A stretch of DNA of 64,000 nucleotides from Brevibacillus dissolubilis (GCF_006170445.1 NZ_VCNA01000002.1:434001-498000); one strand, 5' to 3'. Shown: positions 23,553 to 31,909, numbered from the stretch's first letter. The notes: a model not told the origin generated them from the letters alone. Program-made: numbers and translations.

Positions 23553-25166
23553 CTACTCCATACTTGCCCACTTGAAATCCACGAATCCGAGCGGGTCCAT
23601 CACTACGCCCTTCACGTTGTCGTTTTTCACGTAGACATCGGTGAAGTAGTAGATTGGGATGAGCGGCATTTCGTCCATCAGGATGGTTTCCGCTTCGAGC
23701 ATGAGCTTTTTGCGTTTTTCCGGATCGGTTTCTTTGGCAGATTGGTTCAGGAGTTCTTTGTACTTGGCATTTTCCCAGCGGGTGTCGTTGTTGCCGCCGG
23801 CTTTTTCCTTGAATTGCTCGAGGAAGTTGATTGGATCGTTGAAGTCACCGGTCCAGGTGGTGCGGCCGATCATGTAGTTGCCAGTGTGGAGGTCTTCGAT
23901 GTGGACTTTCCACTCTTTGTTGAGCAGCTCTACTTCTACGCCGAGGTTGGTGCGCCAGAGGTCTTGGATGGCTTCGGCGATTTTTTTGTGCTTCTCGGAG
24001 GTGTTGTAGGACAGGGAGATCGGCGGGAGCTTGGTGATGCCGAGCTCTTTCATCCCTTCTGCGAGCAGTTGTTTGGCGGTAGCAGCGTCATTGTCTTTGA
24101 AGAAGCCTTCTGTCTGGAGCGCCATGGATGGTGGGACAAAACCAAGAGCTGGTGTTTCATTAGCCTGGGTGATGTTATCCACGAGGGTTTGGCGGTCGAG
24201 TGCGTAGGTGAACGCTTTACGGATTTTCGCGTTGTTGAACGGCGGCTGTTCGGTGTTGAATTTGTACATGTAGGTGCCGGCGATTGGTGCGGTTTGCAGG
24301 CGGCCTGCGTCTTTGAGCGCGGGGATCGCGTCAGATGGCAATGCGCCGAGCGGTTGACCTGCCCAATCGAGTTCACCTGCGTCAAACATGGAAAGCTCGG
24401 TGTTCTCGTCTTCGATCATGGCGAATTCGATGCGGTTCAGTTTAACCGCCTCTTGATCCCAGTAGTTATCGTTTTTTACGAGGACGATTTTGTTTTTATG
24501 CTCCCATGTGTCCATTTTGAATGGGCCGTTGCCGACATGGGTTGCAGCTTCGAGTGCCCAGTCTTTGTTGGCTTCGACTACTTTTTTGTTCACAGGGTAG
24601 TAGGTATAGAAAGCGGTCAGCTCCAGGAAGAATGGAGTCGGGTTCTCCAGCGTGACTTGCAGGGTCTGGTCGTCAAGCGCTTTGACCCCGATATCTTCGG
24701 CTTTGGCTTTGTTTTGATTGTATGCTTCCGCGTTTTTCACGTAGAAAAGCTGGTATGCATAGTTGGAAGCGAATGCTGGGTCGAGTACACGTTTCCATGC
24801 ATATTCAAAGTCGTGGGCGGTCACTGGATCGCCATTGGACCATTTGGATTCGCGCAGGGTAAAGGTGTAGGTGAGCAGGTCGTCAGAAACTTTTACATCT
24901 GTTGCAACGGAGTTGATTGGCTTTGCATCTTTATCCAGACGGGTGAGTCCGTCAAAAGTGGCACGGGCGATGGCACCGGATGTGGAATCCTCAGCAAGAC
25001 CTGGATCTGCTGTTGGCGGCTCGGAATGCATATTGATCCGCAATGTTTGTTCAGCAGATTTTTGTGAATCGCCTGCATCTGGTTTGGAAGCTTGCTCTCC
25101 ACAACCAGCCAGCGCTGTACCTACAACCAACAGAGAACTCATCAGGATGAATACGTTCTTTTTCAA
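23553..25166 (-). CDS. OppA-type oligopeptide-binding lipoprotein (orphan)
   Basis: A 537-residue class-C (SBP_bac_5) binding protein. The lipobox is GTALAGC (Cys22). Family marks include DGLTRLD, YTFTLRESKWSNGDPVTAHDFEYAWKR-type sequence (~95-130), GNGPF and IRKAFTYALDRQTLVDNI. It should bind oligopeptides outside the membrane for an Opp-type importer. No oppBCDF genes are adjacent and a terminator follows directly, so it is an orphan component that may feed a system encoded elsewhere or serve in peptide signalling. The start has AAAGGGGAAATCACTTTGAAA context; ATG 25166 is the natural signal-peptide start. Confidence 0.93.
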   Translation of the reverse strand: MKKNVFILMSSLLVVGTALAGCGEQASKPDAGDSQKSAEQTLRINMHSEPPTADPGLAEDSTSGAIARATFDGLTRLDKDAKPINSVATDVKVSDDLLTYTFTLRESKWSNGDPVTAHDFEYAWKRVLDPAFASNYAYQLFYVKNAEAYNQNKAKAEDIGVKALDDQTLQVTLENPTPFFLELTAFYTYYPVNKKVVEANKDWALEAATHVGNGPFKMDTWEHKNKIVLVKNDNYWDQEAVKLNRIEFAMIEDENTELSMFDAGELDWAGQPLGALPSDAIPALKDAGRLQTAPIAGTYMYKFNTEQPPFNNAKIRKAFTYALDRQTLVDNITQANETPALGFVPPSMALQTEGFFKDNDAATAKQLLAEGMKELGITKLPPISLSYNTSEKHKKIAEAIQDLWRTNLGVEVELLNKEWKVHIEDLHTGNYMIGRTTWTGDFNDPINFLEQFKEKAGGNNDTRWENAKYKELLNQSAKETDPEKRKKLMLEAETILMDEMPLIPIYYFTDVYVKNDNVKGVVMDPLGFVDFKWASME

Positions 25167-25321
25167 AGTGATTTCCCCTTTTCCTTCATTTGCGAATCAA
25201 GCATATTACAATTTAACAGGGTAAAGAACCCTTTTCGGGGAAGTTTTATTATGTTTTATCTTAAGTAAAATTCTTTAAACAAAAATGAAAAATGACGGAT
25301 AATTATGCATGTTGGGAAAAC

Positions 25322-25363
25322 AAAAAACAGATGCGTGGGAAACGAATTTCCGTTGCATCTGTT
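25322..25363 (-). terminator. Rho-independent terminator of the NSS transporter gene
   Basis: On the - strand AACAGATGC-AACGGAAATTCGTTTCCCAC-GCATCTGTT is followed by TTTTG, 37 bases past the stop. Confidence 0.85.
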
Positions 25364-25399
25364 TGATGGCTCAATGATATTCGATTGGACTTGTTTGCC

Positions 25400-26752
25400 T
25401 TAGAATTGAATCAGACCGAGGGAGTGTGCGAAGATCAGCACAACCATGATCGGTGCCACATAGCGGAGCAGGAACATCCATACGTTGTACCAGAAGCCGC
25501 TGATGCCTGTCTCTTCCCCTACGCGTTTCCATGCGTAGCCGGTGAACAGGGTAACGATCAGACCACCAAGCGGAAGCATGATATTAGCGGTGATGAAGTC
25601 CATGAAATCGAAGAAGTTTTTGCCGAAGATGGTGAAGTCAGCGAGTGGTCCCATAGCGAGTGCGGATGGCACACCCAAGAGGAATACCGCGATGGTCACT
25701 AAAATGGTTGCTTTTTTGCGGTCCACATTCCATCTGTTCATCGCATATGCAACTGGTACTTCCAGCAAAGATACCATGGAGGTGAGTGCTGCGATTGCGA
25801 GCAGGATGAAGAACAGGAAGCCGAACAGGTTACCGAATGGCATAGCAGCAAATGCAGCTGGCAGCGCCATGAAGACGAGACCCGCACCTTGGGACGGCTC
25901 GATGCCGTAGGAGAAAGCGGTCGGGAAGATGATCAGACCTGCGATGAATGCGTAGAGCAAGTCCCCTGCACCGATCGCAAGCGTCGCTTTGCCAAGAGAT
26001 TGTTCAGGTCGTACGTAAGCACCGTAAGTCAGCATCGCACCCATACCAAGTGACAGAGAGAAGAAGGCATGTCCAAGTGCAACGAGTGCGGATTCAGCGC
26101 CCAGCTTGGAGAAGTCAGGGTTCAAGAAGAAGTCGACACCTTGTGCAGCACCCGGCAAGGTCAGAGAGCGGATCATCAGAACGATCAGGATGATACCAAG
26201 ACCTGGAATGAGGACTTTGTTGAATTTTTCAATACCGCCGGAGATCCCTTTGACAACGACAAAGCATGTAAGCGCCATGGTAACCACTTGCCAGAACAGC
26301 GGCATGTAGCCACTGGCAAAGCCGACAAATGCTTCTGTATAATCTGGTACGTTAAACAGTCCGCCGGTCAGTGAGATCGTCGCGTAATGGAGCGTCCACC
26401 CTGCTACGATTGCATAGAACGACAGGATCAGGAATGGTGTCAGGACGGTTAAGAAGCCAAGTTTACCCCAGATTTTGTTTTGGGACAAGGCGTAGAAGGA
26501 GCTTACTGCGTTGCCTCGGCCACTGCGACCAATCGCCATCTCAGCAAGCAGAATCGGTAGACCAACGAACAGAAGACAACAGAAAAAGAGCAGGAAGAAA
26601 GCAGCTCCACCGTATTGACCCGTAATGTACGGGAATTTCCACATGTTACCTAAACCGACCGCACTCCCGATTGCTGCCAGGATGAAGCCGGACGTCGAAA
26701 ATTGGTCCGTGGCAGACGCCTTGGCGTTATTTTTTTGTGAACTTGTTTGCAC
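25400..26752 (-). CDS. Neurotransmitter:sodium symporter (SNF/NSS family)
   Basis: A 450-residue Na+-coupled transporter with about eleven to twelve helices. The first helix carries the sodium- and substrate-site signature AAIGSAVGLGNMWKFPYI (~27-44). Later marks are GLPILLAEMAIGRSGRG and FFSLSLGMGAMLTYGAY (TM6 region). Bacterial NSS proteins such as MhsT and LeuT carry hydrophobic amino acids; the substrate here is open. I chose the GTG at 26752 because GAGGAGG lies eight bases upstream; the longer ATG reading at 26773 would contain that site. Single-gene unit with its own terminator. Confidence 0.93.
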   Translation of the reverse strand: MQTSSQKNNAKASATDQFSTSGFILAAIGSAVGLGNMWKFPYITGQYGGAAFFLLFFCCLLFVGLPILLAEMAIGRSGRGNAVSSFYALSQNKIWGKLGFLTVLTPFLILSFYAIVAGWTLHYATISLTGGLFNVPDYTEAFVGFASGYMPLFWQVVTMALTCFVVVKGISGGIEKFNKVLIPGLGIILIVLMIRSLTLPGAAQGVDFFLNPDFSKLGAESALVALGHAFFSLSLGMGAMLTYGAYVRPEQSLGKATLAIGAGDLLYAFIAGLIIFPTAFSYGIEPSQGAGLVFMALPAAFAAMPFGNLFGFLFFILLAIAALTSMVSLLEVPVAYAMNRWNVDRKKATILVTIAVFLLGVPSALAMGPLADFTIFGKNFFDFMDFITANIMLPLGGLIVTLFTGYAWKRVGEETGISGFWYNVWMFLLRYVAPIMVVLIFAHSLGLIQF

Positions 26753-26906
26753 TAAATGTTCCTCCTCAATCATTTCTTAAAAAAGATAAATGATCATGTT
26801 TTTATTGCTGTTTATAAATTTACATATTTCGAATTTGTTTGTCAATTCAATTTATGAAAAAACCAAATCAGTTTTTCCATAGCTTCCAGTAGCTTTTAGT
26901 AGATAT

Positions 26907-27539
26907 TTATATTTTTTGGATAACCCATGTTGTCATGGAGCGTAATTCATGGACTTGAACGGTTTTGAGCGGCTCCAGCCAGCTTGCCCCCATTGCCTCT
27001 GTGATCCGATAAAGCTGTGATGCATCAACTAAATAACGGCTTGTACCGTCTGGCAGCAGACTGCGTCCATCCTTTGATCGATCAATTATTTTTTCCAAAC
27101 CGATTTGGGAAGCAAGACGGGCCAACAGGAATCCGCCCGGTTTGAGGACGCGCCACAGCTCCCCTACCATCTCCTCGAAGTGAGCATCATCTTGGGCGAA
27201 GTGAAGCACTGCATTACAGATCACGGCGTCGAAGGTGGCATCGGAAAAGCTAAGGGTTTCAAGGGATTCTTGCCGGAATTGTTCGGTTACTGCTCGTTGT
27301 GCAATAGCGCTCGCCAGCTCCCTGACCTGCCTGATCGCGCTCTCGGACTGATCGACGCCATACACCCGATAGCCTTGCTGTAAAAAATAAACCAGATTGC
27401 GACCTGAGCCGCAGCCCGCATCCAGAATCGTCATATCCGGAGTAAAGCGCCCTTTCATGATCTGGTCAAACAGGTAAATGTCGATGTTGCCAAGGTATTC
27501 TTTTAACGTTTCGGGCGTTAGCTTAGGTGTTAAGGTCAA
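26907..27539 (-). CDS. Class I SAM-dependent methyltransferase
   Basis: A 210-residue cytosolic methyltransferase with a Rossmann-type core. Motif I is ILDAGCGSGRNLVYFL (~39-54), the acidic residue is VYGVDQSESAI (~60-70) and the post-core motif is DAVICNAVLHFAQDD (~108-122), then LWRVLKPGGFLLAR. I chose TTG 27539 after GGGGAGAACCACC. This overlaps the thioredoxin-like gene by 17 bases and gives a typical N terminus, whereas the longer ATG reading lies deep inside that gene. The substrate is unknown. Tight overlap with a thioredoxin-like protein suggests a joint role. Confidence 0.85.
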   Translation of the reverse strand: MTLTPKLTPETLKEYLGNIDIYLFDQIMKGRFTPDMTILDAGCGSGRNLVYFLQQGYRVYGVDQSESAIRQVRELASAIAQRAVTEQFRQESLETLSFSDATFDAVICNAVLHFAQDDAHFEEMVGELWRVLKPGGFLLARLASQIGLEKIIDRSKDGRSLLPDGTSRYLVDASQLYRITEAMGASWLEPLKTVQVHELRSMTTWVIQKI

Positions 27540-27891
27540 GGTGGTTCTCCCCTTTCGGCTGGTTATGAAGATTGGTTTGAATGAACGGTTGAAGCAATGC
27601 AACCAGATGCTCGATTGATTTCATCGCATAGACCTGATTGGTGATCTGTCCATTCTGCAGGAAAAGCAGGCATGGGACACTGGTGATTTTCCATGTCTGG
27701 ACAAGCTTAGGGATGCTGCTGATGTTTACTTTGGCCAGCGGCAGGCCGGGCAGCAGCTCCTCTACGATCGTGAGCATTCGCTCAGTGAGCTTGCATGTAC
27801 CACAAAGCGGTGTATAAATATACAGTACAAATGGCTTAGAGTTGGTCTGCTCCAGCCTTTGCATCAGTTCTTGCGGTGTCCATTCAACCAT
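27523..27891 (-). CDS. Thioredoxin-family protein (CGTC active site)
   Basis: A 122-residue cytosolic thioredoxin fold. The redox motif is TPLCGTCKLTERML (Cys30 and Cys33) and the cis-proline is in ITSVPCLLFLQNG (~70-82). The active site is CGTC rather than the CGPC of thioredoxin A, so redox potential and partners differ; YbbN/YtpP-type thioredoxin-like proteins of Bacillus are comparable. An extra cysteine directly after the cis-Pro is unusual. The ~15-residue polar C-terminal tail overlaps the methyltransferase start. It diverges from the DUF2203 gene. Confidence 0.88.
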   Translation of the reverse strand: MVEWTPQELMQRLEQTNSKPFVLYIYTPLCGTCKLTERMLTIVEELLPGLPLAKVNISSIPKLVQTWKITSVPCLLFLQNGQITNQVYAMKSIEHLVALLQPFIQTNLHNQPKGENHLDLNT

Positions 27892-27962
27892 ATGACTCTC
27901 CCCTTCTATGTAATACCTATCGCTTTACCGTATAATTAAACTTATGGAGGTGTGGGATTCAG

Positions 27963-28367
27963 ATGGAGAAAAAAATCTTTACCTTAGATGAAGCCAATGA
28001 ACTGTTGCCTTATGTAAAAGAAGAGCTTTCTTTTCTAAAGAAATCGAAAAAAGAATTCCAGCAAAAATACCAGGAGCTGCAGGAGTTCCTGCATCAGAAC
28101 CGCTATCATGAGCATTCGCAAAGCTACAGGGATTATGTATTTGAGGCCGAATGCAGCTTAGAGTTCATTGAGCTGGAATTCAAAATGCACCTAAACAGCG
28201 TACAGTCCAAGGGAATTCAGATCAAAGAGATCGATTATGGTCTGGTCGATTTCCCTGCTGTCATCGATGGTGAGGAGGTGCTGCTTTGTTGGCGTGAAGG
28301 TGAGGAGGCTGTCAGCTACTACCATGGCTTGTACGACGGCTTCGCCGGGCGTAAATCATTGGACTAG
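27963..28367 (+). CDS. DUF2203-family protein
   Basis: A 134-residue cytosolic protein. The N-terminal half (FTLDEANELLPYVKEELSFL, then a Lys/Gln/Glu-rich helix) is coiled-coil-like. The C-terminal half has the family signature GIQIKEIDYGLVDFPAV, VLLCWREGEE and GFAGRKSL. DUF2203 proteins are conserved across Firmicutes and other phyla, without known function. Start at ATG 27963 after GGAGGTGTGGG. It diverges from the thioredoxin/methyltransferase pair, and a 37-residue small gene follows. Confidence 0.88.
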   Translation: MEKKIFTLDEANELLPYVKEELSFLKKSKKEFQQKYQELQEFLHQNRYHEHSQSYRDYVFEAECSLEFIELEFKMHLNSVQSKGIQIKEIDYGLVDFPAVIDGEEVLLCWREGEEAVSYYHGLYDGFAGRKSLD

Positions 28368-28422
28368 GGGTATACTATGGTGGCGAATCACACGTATTGA
28401 TGTTGGCAAAGGAGGATTTCTC

Positions 28423-28536
28423 ATGTCTGGAAACAACAATGTGGACAAGCGCCCGACCACTGCATCCAAAGGCTCCCGCGCAACACCACCGAAAACCAAT
28501 GAGAACACCAAGCATAACATTCGTAAAGACGAATAG
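28423..28536 (+). CDS. Very small hydrophilic protein (37 aa), unknown
   Basis: ATG 28423 is preceded by AAAGGAGGATTTCTC, a strong ribosome site. The product is MSGNNNVDKRPTTASKGSRA followed by a Thr/Asn/Lys-rich end (TPPKTNENTKH). It is highly polar and likely unstructured, reminiscent of small spore-specific proteins of Bacilli, but I cannot place it in a family. A bidirectional terminator follows at 28569. Confidence 0.6.
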   Translation: MSGNNNVDKRPTTASKGSRATPPKTNENTKHNIRKDE

Positions 28537-28568
28537 CTGAACGGGAATTGGATTTCCCACAGCACCCA

Positions 28569-28611
28569 AAAGCCCTGAACCGGCAGATTGAGCCGGATAC
28601 AGGGCTTTTTG
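28569..28611. terminator. Bidirectional terminator
   Basis: AAAAGCCCTG pairs with CAGGGCTTTTT, with an inner CCGGC/GCCGG stem. It serves the 37-residue gene (+) and the 76-residue gene (-). Confidence 0.8.
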
Positions 28612-28692
28612 TATGTTTATACACGCGGTCAGCTGTTCCAAGCTTTCTGTTCAAGGCTTTCTGTACAGTGCTGCCCCTTCCGAGTGCTCTGC

Positions 28693-28923
28693 TCAGCTAC
28701 CGAGCAATTCCCGAAGCTTCTCGTCTCGTGCTGCTCTCTGCTCTGCGTCTGCCAGGTCGTATTTTTTTAATAAATGAAACACTTCGTTGAGTGTGGCCTG
28801 CGGCAGATCCTTCTCCAGGTATGCTTTCAGGCTGGTATGTATGTCTGCTGGCAAAAAGGCGGATTGCTCTACGCATTTTTTCTGTACGTCTTCACGGGTG
28901 TGGTCTAATTTGCATTCGCTCAT
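28693..28923 (-). CDS. Small helical cytosolic protein (76 aa), unknown
   Basis: ATG 28923 follows AAAGGAGGCTACACACG. The 76-residue product is polar and appears helical, with Cys4 and Cys17, a central HTSLKAYLEKDLPQATLNEV segment and an Asp/Glu/Arg-rich end (DAEQRAARDEKLRELL). No membrane segment or known motif. I do not recognise the family. Good ribosome site and a shared terminator support a real gene. Confidence 0.7.
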   Translation of the reverse strand: MSECKLDHTREDVQKKCVEQSAFLPADIHTSLKAYLEKDLPQATLNEVFHLLKKYDLADAEQRAARDEKLRELLGS

Positions 28924-29066
28924 CGTGTGTAGCCTCCTTTTGTTTCTTTACCTTACATGATTCACCGTCTCCCGAAAAAAATCCTTTGATCATTGACCAG
29001 TCAAATACCTATTTCATATGGATATAAGGTAAAGAGACAAATGAATCATAAAGGAGGAACTTTCTC

Positions 29067-29183
29067 ATGTCCAGTCTGTTCAATGGTAAAGGTTGTGACG
29101 ACGATTTCTTGCTGATCCTGGTGCTGTTCATCTTGCTGGTGATCATCGCGACTGCCCTTAACAACGACTGCAAAAAATGTTAG
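29067..29183 (+). CDS. YjcZ/SscA-like single-helix micro-protein
   Basis: ATG 29067 follows AAAGGAGGAACTTTCTC. The 38-residue product has a short Gly/Cys/Asp-rich start (FNGKGCDDD), one hydrophobic helix (FLLILVLFILLVIIATAL) and an end with two cysteines (NNDCKKC). This resembles the YjcZ family of sporulation-associated micro-proteins such as SscA, which acts in spore coat assembly in B. subtilis. The Cys residues on both sides of the helix are notable. A strong terminator follows directly. Family membership is judged by pattern only. Confidence 0.75.
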   Translation: MSSLFNGKGCDDDFLLILVLFILLVIIATALNNDCKKC

Positions 29184-29188
29184 AAGAT

Positions 29189-29220
29189 AAAAGACGCCCA
29201 GAGCAATCTGGGCGTTTTTC
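29189..29220 (+). terminator. Rho-independent terminator
   Basis: GACGCCCAGA-GCAA-TCTGGGCGT is followed by TTTTTC, right after the micro-protein gene. Confidence 0.85.
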
Positions 29221-30321
29221 TTATGACTGGAGTTGGGGCTGGGGCTGGGCAATCTCAGGCTGGTTGAGCTCATGGTCGGTCACATAGCGGGCATATTGGA
29301 TCGGAGTGCGGACTCTCGCTTCGGGAGTGGTGAGATGAAAGACGTCTTGGAATGGGATTTTCCCCGGCTTGATGTTAACTTCGATCAGCCAGATTCTGTG
29401 TTTGCGGTCAATGGCGAGATCAAGTCCCAGCTCGGCTTGCCGCCTGCCGTACAGCCTCTCCACGGTCTCGCAAAGATAGTGGGCGAAGCGTTCCAGCTCC
29501 CGCTTGATTTTCCGGGCTTTTCTGCGTCCCCATTGCTGTTTGAGATAGGGATCAAGCGGATATGGTGTGCCACGGTCCATCAGATTGGACGTAATCCGCC
29601 CCTCCTCTCCTTCGCGTACAGCCATCCCCGTGATCTGCCATTTTCCTGCTGCATTTTTTTGCATCAAGGCACGGACGTCGTGGATTTTGCCTTCCCTGTT
29701 GCGGATATCCACCCATTTTTGCAAAAGAAAGTTGCCTTTCGTTCGCAGTTGATCCGTGATCGTATTCCAGTCGCCATAGGTGAAGGAGATGGGCGGCTGG
29801 TCATTTTCCTCCAAAATCAGCTGTTCACCGTCACTGCGCAGACGCAGGATTCCTTTGCCCTCTTTTCCGTTGATCGGTTTGACCATCAGACTGCCATGCT
29901 GTGTGACCATCGATTCCAGTACAGACGGGTCTGTGAGGTGCTGGGTCGGGATCAGATATCGCTCCATGACGGGGTCTTGCATCAGCGTCTGTTGGATGCG
30001 CCATTTGTTCCCGAGACCGTATGTGATGAATGGAAAATCACGGGTTTCCTTGATTTTACGGACCATCTGGGTCATGGCGGGTGTCGTGTAGTAGCCGATG
30101 TCATAGGTAATAGAAGGAAATGGAATGCTTTGACGGGACCATCTTGTGCCGTTGTAGACGTAGCCACGGACGAGCTTATTTCTCAAATGAACTGAATGCG
30201 GATTAAACACGATGACGCGATCGAACCCTTCTTGGCTTGCTACCTCGGCATATGGCTGAAAACGATTTGGATCGAGGATGGGGTTGGCAACCATAATGCC
30301 GAGTGTTTTTATGTTATTCAT
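29221..30321 (-). CDS. YheC/YheD-family ATP-grasp protein (spore coat associated)
   Basis: A 366-residue protein with a C-terminal ATP-grasp fold. The central-domain lysine region is MVKPINGKEGKGILRLR (~143-160), and the metal-site end is AELGLDLAIDRKHRIWLIEVNIKPG (~310-335). Bacillus YheC and YheD are endospore coat-associated proteins; YheD forms a ring around the forespore. The ligated substrate is unknown. Start at ATG 30321 (an adjacent ATG at 30324 is equally possible), with TTAGGTGATC as a modest ribosome site. The N-terminal ~100 residues are the family-specific lobe. Confidence 0.88.
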   Translation of the reverse strand: MNNIKTLGIMVANPILDPNRFQPYAEVASQEGFDRVIVFNPHSVHLRNKLVRGYVYNGTRWSRQSIPFPSITYDIGYYTTPAMTQMVRKIKETRDFPFITYGLGNKWRIQQTLMQDPVMERYLIPTQHLTDPSVLESMVTQHGSLMVKPINGKEGKGILRLRSDGEQLILEENDQPPISFTYGDWNTITDQLRTKGNFLLQKWVDIRNREGKIHDVRALMQKNAAGKWQITGMAVREGEEGRITSNLMDRGTPYPLDPYLKQQWGRRKARKIKRELERFAHYLCETVERLYGRRQAELGLDLAIDRKHRIWLIEVNIKPGKIPFQDVFHLTTPEARVRTPIQYARYVTDHELNQPEIAQPQPQLQS

Positions 30322-30385
30322 CATGATCACCTAAGAGATATATGTCCTGATGGTAGCTTATTCAGATGGGGGGGCTGGGGCGCTA

Positions 30386-30657
30386 GGCAAATGGCGGAGA
30401 ACACTCGACTGGCATGGGTGGGGCGGATGGGCAACTGCCGGAGAACACTCGACTGGCATGGTTTGAAAACCCACTGGAAGTGGGGGGTGTCCGCTGCGAG
30501 AAAAGCAAGGGCTGGGTCGGGGAAAAAATTTCGGGGAAGCGGGTTCAAGCGATGGGGTTTCCCCTGGGTATTTCAATGAAGTAACATGCGCCCTTGCTTT
30601 TCTCGCAGCTGGGGCGGTTTTCAAAAGATGCCGGTCGCGTGTTCTCCGCCATTTGCC
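30386..30657. repeat. Nested palindromic intergenic element, copy A
   Basis: No gene fits this 580-base gap (30322-30910), which instead holds a large inverted repeat. The outer arms are 30386-30415 and 30628-30657 (30 bases, two mismatches). Middle arms TTTGAAAAC at 30462 pair with GTTTTCAAA at 30617. Inner arms GCTGCGAGAAAAGCAAGGGC (30493-30512) pair exactly with 30590-30609. The left outer arm is duplicated in tandem at 30430-30459 (GGCAACTGCCGGAGAACACT and onward). Copy B at 35591-35826 shares TGTCCGCTGCGAGAAAAG. It could be a mobile palindromic repeat, a structured RNA or a protein-binding site. Confidence 0.85.
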
Positions 30658-30910
30658 TTCCGACTTGGGAGGGGTATATAAAATAAAAAAGAAAGAAAAA
30701 AAATAATAAAGATAAAATGCGGAAATGAAAATGAAGTTACAACAATGCATTTCTTAAAATAGGCGCGTCCCTATCCTGTGTACCATGGTATCTGTCCGTT
30801 GCAGTTGCCCTGATGGTTTCATTTCCTATAAAAAGACCATTGTTCTGATGATGAGGGGCTACTCGCTTGTGGTGCTGTGGTCATGATTGCTTTTGAGGAG
30901 GTATCGTGGG

Positions 30911-31843
30911 ATGAGTAATGACAGGAAGGAACATGCGGTCAAGATGTGGGAAGCTCAGCAAAAGAGAGCCCAACAAGCCAGCTCGAACAGCGTCGTCTCG
31001 TCTGTCTCCTGTGACACTTGTGATGATACACCCTGTGTGCCTGTTGTGTTTGGTACGAGTCAGGCTGTGCTTCCAGAGGGTTTTGTTTTACTAGGTTCGA
31101 TTGATGAGCACCACCCGTTATCATATGGATATGACTTATCGTGTCAGGTGGAGAATTGCCGGCTGCCTGCAAAAGTGATCAGTCCCTGTACAGGCATACC
31201 CATCGCAAATGCGTTCACAACTGTCAAACGGGTTCGATATGTTGGAAGCATTACTCATATCGCGAATACTCCAATCGTGTTCAGCGGGCTGACTGACTTT
31301 TCCTTGTTAGGGGGATATGCCCGAGTATCCAGTACGGACACCACTGAAGTGAACAACGTCATCTGTTATTCGGCGGCAGAGTCCCCCTGCCCCGAGTCAT
31401 TTGCCGAATCAGTGATGGGATTTGCAACCATCACCGGATTGACGGAGCAAAGTAATGGAGAGACCACCGTCGATCTGAGAAGCACCTTTTTACTGCCACC
31501 TTGTAACGGGCAGCCGTTCGGATTCGATATCACCCTGACCAGTGATGGCGTGTTTCTTTGTCAGCCCGGCACCGGGGAGATTTCCAGTACGACGCTTTCC
31601 GGGAGAGTGGTTGATTTCAACGGGAATCCGGTACCAGGCTTGCCTGTGGTGATCGCCTTGCCTAATACACTGCGTGGGGACGTGGATCAGCCATTTGTGT
31701 TTACAGATGAAGACGGGAATTACAGCTTCACCTATCAGACGAAGGTTTTTGGCAACTTGGTAGCCTGCTTTCAAATTTTTGCGATGACCCCGTTTGCGAT
31801 CTCTGAACCTCTGGATATCTGTATTGAACCTTGTGGAGCGTAG
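30911..31843 (+). CDS. Cys-containing protein with C-terminal carboxypeptidase-regulatory-like (Ig-like) domain
   Basis: A 310-residue protein starting at ATG 30911, nine bases after GAGGAGG; a longer in-frame ATG at 30887 would contain that site. There is no signal peptide. The N terminus is a charged helix followed by a Cys cluster (CDTCDDTPC, ~34-42). The middle is beta-rich with scattered cysteines. The C-terminal ~85 residues (LSGRVVDFNGNPVPGLPVVI, then TDEDGNYSFTY) form a transthyretin-like carboxypeptidase-regulatory or Ig-like domain. The lack of a signal, the many cysteines and the nearby YheC/D gene suggest a spore coat or exosporium component. I do not recognise the family. Confidence 0.75.
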   Translation: MSNDRKEHAVKMWEAQQKRAQQASSNSVVSSVSCDTCDDTPCVPVVFGTSQAVLPEGFVLLGSIDEHHPLSYGYDLSCQVENCRLPAKVISPCTGIPIANAFTTVKRVRYVGSITHIANTPIVFSGLTDFSLLGGYARVSSTDTTEVNNVICYSAAESPCPESFAESVMGFATITGLTEQSNGETTVDLRSTFLLPPCNGQPFGFDITLTSDGVFLCQPGTGEISSTTLSGRVVDFNGNPVPGLPVVIALPNTLRGDVDQPFVFTDEDGNYSFTYQTKVFGNLVACFQIFAMTPFAISEPLDICIEPCGA

Positions 31844-31863
31844 GAACACATGACATTAGAAGC

Positions 31864-31909
31864 AAAAAAACGCGGGACGCTGCTCATACACAGGCATCCC
31901 GCGTTTTTT
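31864..31909. terminator. Bidirectional terminator
   Basis: AAAAAAACGCGGGA and TCCCGCGTTTTTT form a stem around a 19-base loop between convergent genes. Confidence 0.85.

Noticed and set aside
23742-25067. Long + strand reading frame (441 codons) opposite the OppA-like gene
   Set aside because: Antisense to a clear binding-protein gene; the Val/Phe/Gly-rich product matches no fold and lacks a start signal.
30358-30750. Several 70-130 codon frames over palindromic element A
   Set aside because: Frames arise from the repeated GC-rich arms on both strands, have no ribosome site and no conserved motif.
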